Positions 58,325 through 64,000 of a DNA stretch of 64,000 nucleotides are shown here, in pieces. The notes below the pieces were generated by a model. It was given only the letters and a program-made list of their open reading frames with translations, did no database searches and was not told the DNA's origin. Location: NCBI GenBank assembly GCA_905250115.1, contig CAJNOI010000021.1, forward strand, positions 317,895 to 381,894, read 5' to 3'. The number at the start of each line of letters is the position of its first letter. Position 1 is the first letter of the stretch. The translations under genes and the position numbers were made by a program. This DNA comes from Adineta steineri (taxonomy: Eukaryota; Rotifera; Eurotatoria; Adinetida; Adinetidae).

Positions 58325-59416
58325 GATAATTTGCAAAATTTTCAGCAAATTTCACAATGATAGTTTGAAATAATAATCGGTTTTTATAGCTTTATTATTT
58401 ATTCTTATTGATTGGCTTTTAATGTGATACTGCTTCATATTAAATGTATATGCCGATGTAAAACATGCTATGCTTTGCGTAAGCCATACCTTAATGCTTT
58501 TTCAAATTGCCTAAATTGATACTCTACATTTTTTTCCAATCAAAAATGTTCTTGATTTCAACTTAATTGAAAAAAAAAATGATTAAAATAGCACCTGAGA
58601 GAGATTACCATTGAATAGTTGCATCGCCAAAGTAGAGTGTTGATATGTGGGAGTTAGTTTTATACTTAAAGTTATTTTTCACATTTTTTGCCCACTCAAT
58701 ACATGTATACAGTTTTCGTAACGCCTAGTATGTATGTTAATGTTGAGTATGGTAGCGAACAACAAAAGAGAAGTCACATAAGCAACTTATCAACAGAATG
58801 ATATCAATATTGGCACGACGAGATGAAAAAAAAGAGACCATACAGATTGCATAAATAATGTCTATTTTTACTGATAATCATATAAATAAGATATTGTTAG
58901 TGTAGAAATCAATGATGAAATTAATTTTTTAATTGTAATTGAATCCATTCTTTCATTATTAATACGAAACTTCGATGGTATTATTTTTATCTCTCGCCTT
59001 GTCCCTTCTATGAATAGCACTATCGAAAAGAGGTGTGTGAGAATGGTTGACTCTGTTTCTTATCAACAGTCACTTCATATTCACATACACATTCTAAACA
59101 TTTGCAGTTTATTTTAAGATTTAAAAATACCTTAATTGACCTCTCGCAGTTACTATCATAAGCAAGTTTATATTAAAAGTACGTTCTTATGAAATCTATA
59201 TTTGATGTAAATGAGTGATACGAGAAAAAAGTTATAAACAATGCAATTTCCGCATTTTAATAAAATATCTTTAAGTTTCTCTTTATTTGTGTTAGATCTT
59301 TCATAAAATTACATAAGAAATAAACTTTGTATATTAGTTGAAAAAATCAAATAGAAATTTAAATGAATTTCACGATTTTTATTTTTAATTCAAATAAAAT
59401 CAATAACATAAGGATT
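58325..59416. other. gene-free stretch
   Basis: AT-rich spacer with no supported frame, RNA or repeat. Confidence 0.45.
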
Positions 59417-61290
59417 TTATTTTTTTCCAAGATTACTTGATAGACCTTGTAAATTAGTTACATCAGACATTGTCAATCCTTGAGGTACATGACCACCATC
59501 AGGTGTGACCAATCGAAAGAGACAAGCATCAGTAATAATTGTTGCAGTACCAGTAATAGTAAAATCTGGTTCTACTTGCAAATATTTATTATGTCGACGA
59601 TTTTTAATGGCAACATAATCACTGTTTGCTTGTTTTTCAATTTCAAAAATTTCCCAAGTATCAGGTTCTGGACCTCGAACTCGAAGTATATCTTGCATTG
59701 TAAAATGTCTATTTAATTCTGTGCTGCGTATTGTACGACCTAAATCTCGTCCTGCCCAACCAAGACCCCATGTTTCACGATAACTAGGATTAATTGCAGG
59801 TGCATTAGCATAAACTATTTCAGTAATAGGATTGAATGTAACATATCGACCAGTTCTTTTGGATAGAAGGTGAAAAGTACCACTATTGTTCATCGATCTT
59901 GGTTCGCTACCTTCTGAGCATACAACAGGATTTGAATAAAGAATTGGATTGCAGCCAGGTAATCTACTAACAGGTTCAACCATTCCTATATTTTCGGTTA
60001 ATGGAATAGCTTTGGCTAATTCACAATCAGAATCGATAGATTTCTTTACAAAATTTTGTATAGGTAAACAACGTTCTGGATTATTACCAAGATTAGTATT
60101 ACTTGCAAGACATGATTTATCGGAAAGCATATTTTTTACAACATCAACATCCCATCCATTAACCTAAATAATAAACAAAATTTTTTTTTAATGAAAATTT
60201 TATTTTAAAAAAAAATCTTACGAAATCTCCATGAAAGCCGTAGCCTGTTGGATCACCATTTGCTAAAACAAATGGTTGTCGACCTGTTCCATGAGGAAAT
60301 TTATCGATAGCATAGAAAGCTTCAAAGAAAAGGCCAGGTATACGAACAGGATGACTAGCTGGACAATCTCCAGTATTATATTGACTTGGATATGCCATAT
60401 GTGAACGATGATTAGGTGAATCTAGATTTATTCCATCCCAACACATTGGAAAAAAGACTTGCATTCGAAAACCATTTTTACAGAAGTATTTATCTGTTTG
60501 AAATCCATTTGTTTCAGGAGCATTAGGCATACCAAAATCTGTTAAACTATATAAAATAAATATTAGGAAAGTTTTTTTTTTCAAAAATAGTTAGCTTACC
60601 AAACAAAGCTGACAGCATTGTGTGTATTGTCCGATTTATTGTATGTTCGTCGCCAAGGATCACCGGCAATCATACGAAGACCTTTAGGAAATGGTTGCCA
60701 ATTAGGATTATTGTATTGTGGACCACCAGCCTCACCAGTTCGAGCAATATAATATACAGTTAAACCACCATCAGGTACCACTGAAAATGTTCCATTAGGC
60801 CATTGGTAATATCTATCAATGCAAAAAAAAATATAATGATTGATACTCTTGTCAAGTATTAAATTTTATATCTGACACTGAAATAATATTAAACAAAGAA
60901 CTTACAACTCTGGATGCCAATAGTTACTGTTGTCTACAGTATGAATTGAGCATGTAGTACAGTCTGCTGACTTTGTTACCTCAAATAATTCTTGAGGTGA
61001 TTGACCTTTTACTCCAGCACTGAAATGACTTCCACCCATCACTTTATGTACATGACCTGCTGGTGAACCTGGAGTAACAATGGAATCGAGACGACCACGA
61101 TAAAGAGGTCTGCCACTACAAAATACTTTCCACATTGGATATGATTCTTGTTGACCTAAGAAAAGAATTTTTTGTTTTGAAAAATATTATTATATATTGA
61201 ACTATAATATATGTATAGTTACTTACCGAAACATACGGCAATTGATAAACAAACAAGAAATAAACTAATACTGATGCTGGAAGCCATCAT
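59417..61290 (-). CDS. secreted DUF1996 protein with C-terminal extension (532 aa)
   Basis: Five exons: 61290-61227, 61155-60906, 60812-60600, 60546-60222, 60163-59417 (1599 nt, exact). Signal peptide MMASSISISLFLVCLSIAVC, then a DUF1996 domain with WKVFCSGRPLYRGRLDSIVT, PGSPAGHVHKVMGGSHF, CTTCSIHTVDNSNYWHPELY, KGLRMIAGDP, VFFPMCWDGINLDSPNHRSH, TGYGFHGDFVNGWD. The His/Asp/Cys pattern is conserved; function is unknown. The domain is common in filamentous fungi and some bacteria, so a non-metazoan origin is plausible; four host-size introns suggest old acquisition. The last ~200 residues (GTFHLLSKRTGRYVTF, NRRHNKYLQVEPDFTITGTA, DACLFRLVTPDG) resemble a beta-trefoil or fascin-like fold, possibly sugar-binding. 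Confidence 0.87.
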
Positions 61291-62709
61291 TCAGTTCTTC
61301 TTCAATCTACAAACCTATAGTTTTTTGACAAAAATATTGCTTTATATATTGTCTCAATCCTCTATAACTATTATTGATAATTGAAGCAGATGGTATGATT
61401 CTCTTGTTTCAATTAATAAGTATTAGTAGGTACTCTATCTTCAAAACAACATCAATATTTGATGAAATTTTATCCCTGTTAATCAAAGTACATTCGGATT
61501 TCACATGAGAAAATGTATAGGATGTTGTTATCAAAAAGAAAAATACGAAGTAGTAATCCTTTTATTTTTCAAATCATTTGATTATTCTATTATTATAGAC
61601 GATTTGTGTTCTAATAAAAGAATCAATAAATAGTATTTTATTCAGAACTTCTGAAGTAGGTTATTATATAAAAAATATATGTGTATTGAATCTTGGCAAA
61701 TCGTCAATCTTATAAACTCATCCATCAATCTATATGAATTGATTTTTTAATATCACAATATTTGAAAAATTAACATTTCTTACAGTATATTTTGTTTCAT
61801 ATCTTAAAAATGAATTCCAATCCGATACTTATATACTTATTATAAAAATATATAATAATTAATAAGATCATACATAGAGTGCAAGTAAACATTGACTCAC
61901 TCTATAAGACCATACTTAAATATTTTAAGAATACTTCAAAAATATATCAGGTGTGTTATATTTATTGATACAAAATATGAGAACCATGCTTTTTTTTATC
62001 TTACACAAGTCCTTCCTAATAAACAAATTTGCATATATCAACATGAATGTTTATAATCGATTATTACTTATAAAACTTCGATATTTATCCAATAAAACAT
62101 TTTTTTCACTCAGTTGATCAAACTAATAATTCAGTACTTAATAATATTTCTAATATATAAATTAACTATTCCGTAATTTATAAATAATGTAAAACTTGTG
62201 TATCATTGTATAGATTACATATCTAGCTTTTATTACTCTAATTAATAAGTCCGAATGTATACTTGATCAGCAGGAAACTTTGCTGTGACTCGCTCGATTG
62301 TATTCAAGAAGATTTTCTTTTCGGACACATTGTACCGAAGAAAAAATTAAATGCAATGCAGTTGTATTTATAACTGTCAGAAAGTAAACAGACAATTTTC
62401 ATATAATGAAACAACACATTCTTTTTCTTCTCTTATGTGATAAAAATAGAAAAGCAACCTTGTACATCGTTTGTTTTTTTTCTTTCAAAAGAACAAGGAT
62501 CATTTTTCATAAAAAAAAAATGAAAATAGTTAAACAATTTCATGCGATTTATTTCAACATGACAAAAACGATTATTTCATAAAATGCAAAAAAAAGAGAA
62601 AAAGAATTTAGTATTTTTCTCTCCTTCGCTTTAGAATCTACCATCGAAAAAAAAAGAAGTAAATAAATTTTTGTTTGTTGTTCAAATATTAAACTCTATT
62701 TTAAGATTA
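61291..62709. other. gene-free stretch
   Basis: AT-rich. The acceptor-like CTATTTTAAG ends about 4 nt before the next ATG (62710); the open frame upstream to 62671 crosses it. Confidence 0.45.
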
Positions 62710-63765
62710 ATGATTACTCGTTTCGAAGATCTTTCTAATGAACTTCTCTATGAAATATTCGATTATTTTGATATTTGTTATATATATGAAACATTTTCTT
62801 ATTTGAACAATCGTTTTCATCATCTCATTCATTATTCATCTTTACCTTTAAATTTATCTTTTTCTTTAATGTCTAAAACAACATTCGAATATCGATGTAA
62901 ATATATAGTACTACCAAATATACATCGTATCCTATCGATTCATTTATCAAATCTTCTTCTTATCGATTATTTCTTCACATCATGCACATTTGATTATTTA
63001 TTTACACGATTAGAATCTTTTACATTAAGCAATGTTAAATCTGAAAATCTTATTTCTATTTTAACTAATTTAGCATTTTTACCTCGTTTATTCTCTCTCA
63101 ATGTTACATGTATTGATAAAATTAGATCTCGAAGTTTTATCTATTATTTAATTATTTCTCTACCTGTATTAAAATATTGTCAGTTATATATTGATATATG
63201 GAATGAAGATTTTGATTACTTAATACCTAATAATAGATATAGTTCGCTTGAATATCTTACTATTGGTACAAAATGTAGTTTAAATGAATTATGTGAACTT
63301 CTTATTTATACACCACAACTCAAACGTTTATCATGTACATTATCAGCATCAAATAATTCATTAAATGAAATATCTCAAATTCCAGTATGTTTAAATACTA
63401 TTCATCTTCAATTAGAAGATATATCATTTGATGAATTTCAATGGTTAATATCGAGTTTTTCTCTTCAACTTCAAGTATTATCTGTATCTACTCAAGGTGA
63501 TATAGAATTTTTAGATGCACATCGTTGGCAACAATTTATTTCATGTCAAATGCCAGTTTTAAAAAAATTTTATTTTCAATATCAAACAATGATAAGCGGT
63601 CTTTTAGTCACTCCTGAATATTATTACGATCTGATGAAAGAATTTAATTCTTCATTTTGGCACGAAAAACAATGGTTTTTTACATATCAACATTATAAAT
63701 CTAACGATGGTGATTCTTGGATCACATTTTATTCAACGAAACCATACAGGTATATATACGTATAA
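62710..63765 (+). CDS. F-box protein (351 aa)
   Basis: F-box core FEDLSNELLYEIFDYFDICY at residues 4-23, then IYETFSYLNNRFHHLIHYSS and Leu-rich repeats (LNELCELLIYTPQLKRLSC, CLNTIHLQLEDISFDEFQWL). C-terminal SFWHEKQWFFTYQHYKS...FYSTKPYRYIYV is the ending of another bdelloid F-box subfamily and is distinct from the 1-16 kb array; SLFWLKKKNWYVACEK in the 52442 gene is a related block. I chose the ATG at 62710 because the F-box starts there and an acceptor lies just before it; the frame is open from 62671. Confidence 0.83.
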   Translation: MITRFEDLSNELLYEIFDYFDICYIYETFSYLNNRFHHLIHYSSLPLNLSFSLMSKTTFEYRCKYIVLPNIHRILSIHLSNLLLIDYFFTSCTFDYLFTRLESFTLSNVKSENLISILTNLAFLPRLFSLNVTCIDKIRSRSFIYYLIISLPVLKYCQLYIDIWNEDFDYLIPNNRYSSLEYLTIGTKCSLNELCELLIYTPQLKRLSCTLSASNNSLNEISQIPVCLNTIHLQLEDISFDEFQWLISSFSLQLQVLSVSTQGDIEFLDAHRWQQFISCQMPVLKKFYFQYQTMISGLLVTPEYYYDLMKEFNSSFWHEKQWFFTYQHYKSNDGDSWITFYSTKPYRYIYV

Positions 63766-64000
63766 TAATGGACGAGTACTTCTGTTCTGAAACAAATCTC
63801 ATCAGAATACTTGATGTAGATTCCAAAGTTGGGCGAGTACGAGTACCAACACGAGTACTATTGCATCGAGGGTGACTAAGAGTTTTTTCCATAGTTCGTA
63901 GAGGGAAAAATCTATATTTAAACAGTCGAAACAAAAGGACGCAAGAATTCATGTCATCCATGCAGCACATAATCACATAGTAATTTTTTATGAGACATAA
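63766..64000. other. 3' flank
   Basis: Contains GCGAGTACGAGTACC and AACACGAGTACTATT near 63832-63861, a small ACGAGTAC repeat. The minus frame 63722-63976 is antisense to the F-box end and not accepted. Confidence 0.4.

Noticed and set aside
59480-60167. Plus-strand frames in the DUF1996 region
   Set aside because: Antisense to exons with clear DUF1996 and trefoil-like motifs.

Overview
The window is very AT-rich metazoan nuclear DNA with short introns (about 45-65 nt) carrying GT-AG ends. It looks like a bdelloid rotifer (Adineta/Rotaria-like). The reasons are: an H2A with a long C-terminal tail and no SQ motif, as described for bdelloid H2A variants; a tandem array of lineage-expanded F-box genes with splice acceptors set directly on the ATG, as expected with spliced-leader trans-splicing (known in bdelloids); and domains more typical of bacteria and fungi (DUF2252, DUF1996) next to ordinary animal genes. 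Species is not determinable by eye.

Layout. 1-16 kb (+ strand): a partial leucine-rich F-box-type gene, then seven intact F-box genes of 309-326 codons, a degraded JmjC-type gene (11.5-13.2 kb) and an eighth F-box gene. They fall into two subfamilies. Two gaps (76 and 36 nt) are so short that three genes look like one transcription unit. Short inverted-repeat elements and orphan acceptors lie between copies. 16.5-24 kb: YIPF4 (+, with an apparent one-base frameshift in a T run), FICD (+), EDEM3 (-, 11 exons), so three secretory-pathway genes. 24.7-31 kb: a DUF2252 gene (-), a small Cys-rich secreted domain (-), an intronless P-loop kinase with a membrane hairpin (+), and a small single-pass membrane protein (-). 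32-34.6 kb: histone genes H4 (-), H2B (-) and H2A (+), each with a 3' stem-loop; H2B/H2A share a divergent promoter.

35-46.6 kb: a broken GT61-type glycosyltransferase (-), an ERICH3-like ciliary gene (-) with four 76-residue repeats in its tail, and the calcium-channel beta subunit (-) with three candidate alternative first exons, all in phase 0. 47.9-51.6 kb: acetyl-CoA transporter SLC33A1 (+) and a VWA-domain protein (+). 52.4-64 kb: a large F-box gene with a 45-nt in-frame intron, a repeat-rich stretch with a possible Helitron-type fragment, a truncated F-box gene, an astacin protease (-), a DUF1996 protein (-), and a final F-box gene (+).

FICD (BiP AMPylation), EDEM3 (mannose trimming for ERAD) and SLC33A1 (acetyl-CoA import) act in the ER or Golgi, but nothing in the sequence shows co-regulation. 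The most unusual features are the F-box array with ATG-proximal acceptors, the H2A tail, the kinase with an inserted membrane hairpin, and the calcium-channel first exons. Exon ends were assigned by eye; for most multi-exon genes the summed exon lengths are a multiple of three, which supports them. No tRNA, rRNA, CRISPR or intact autonomous transposon was recognised.
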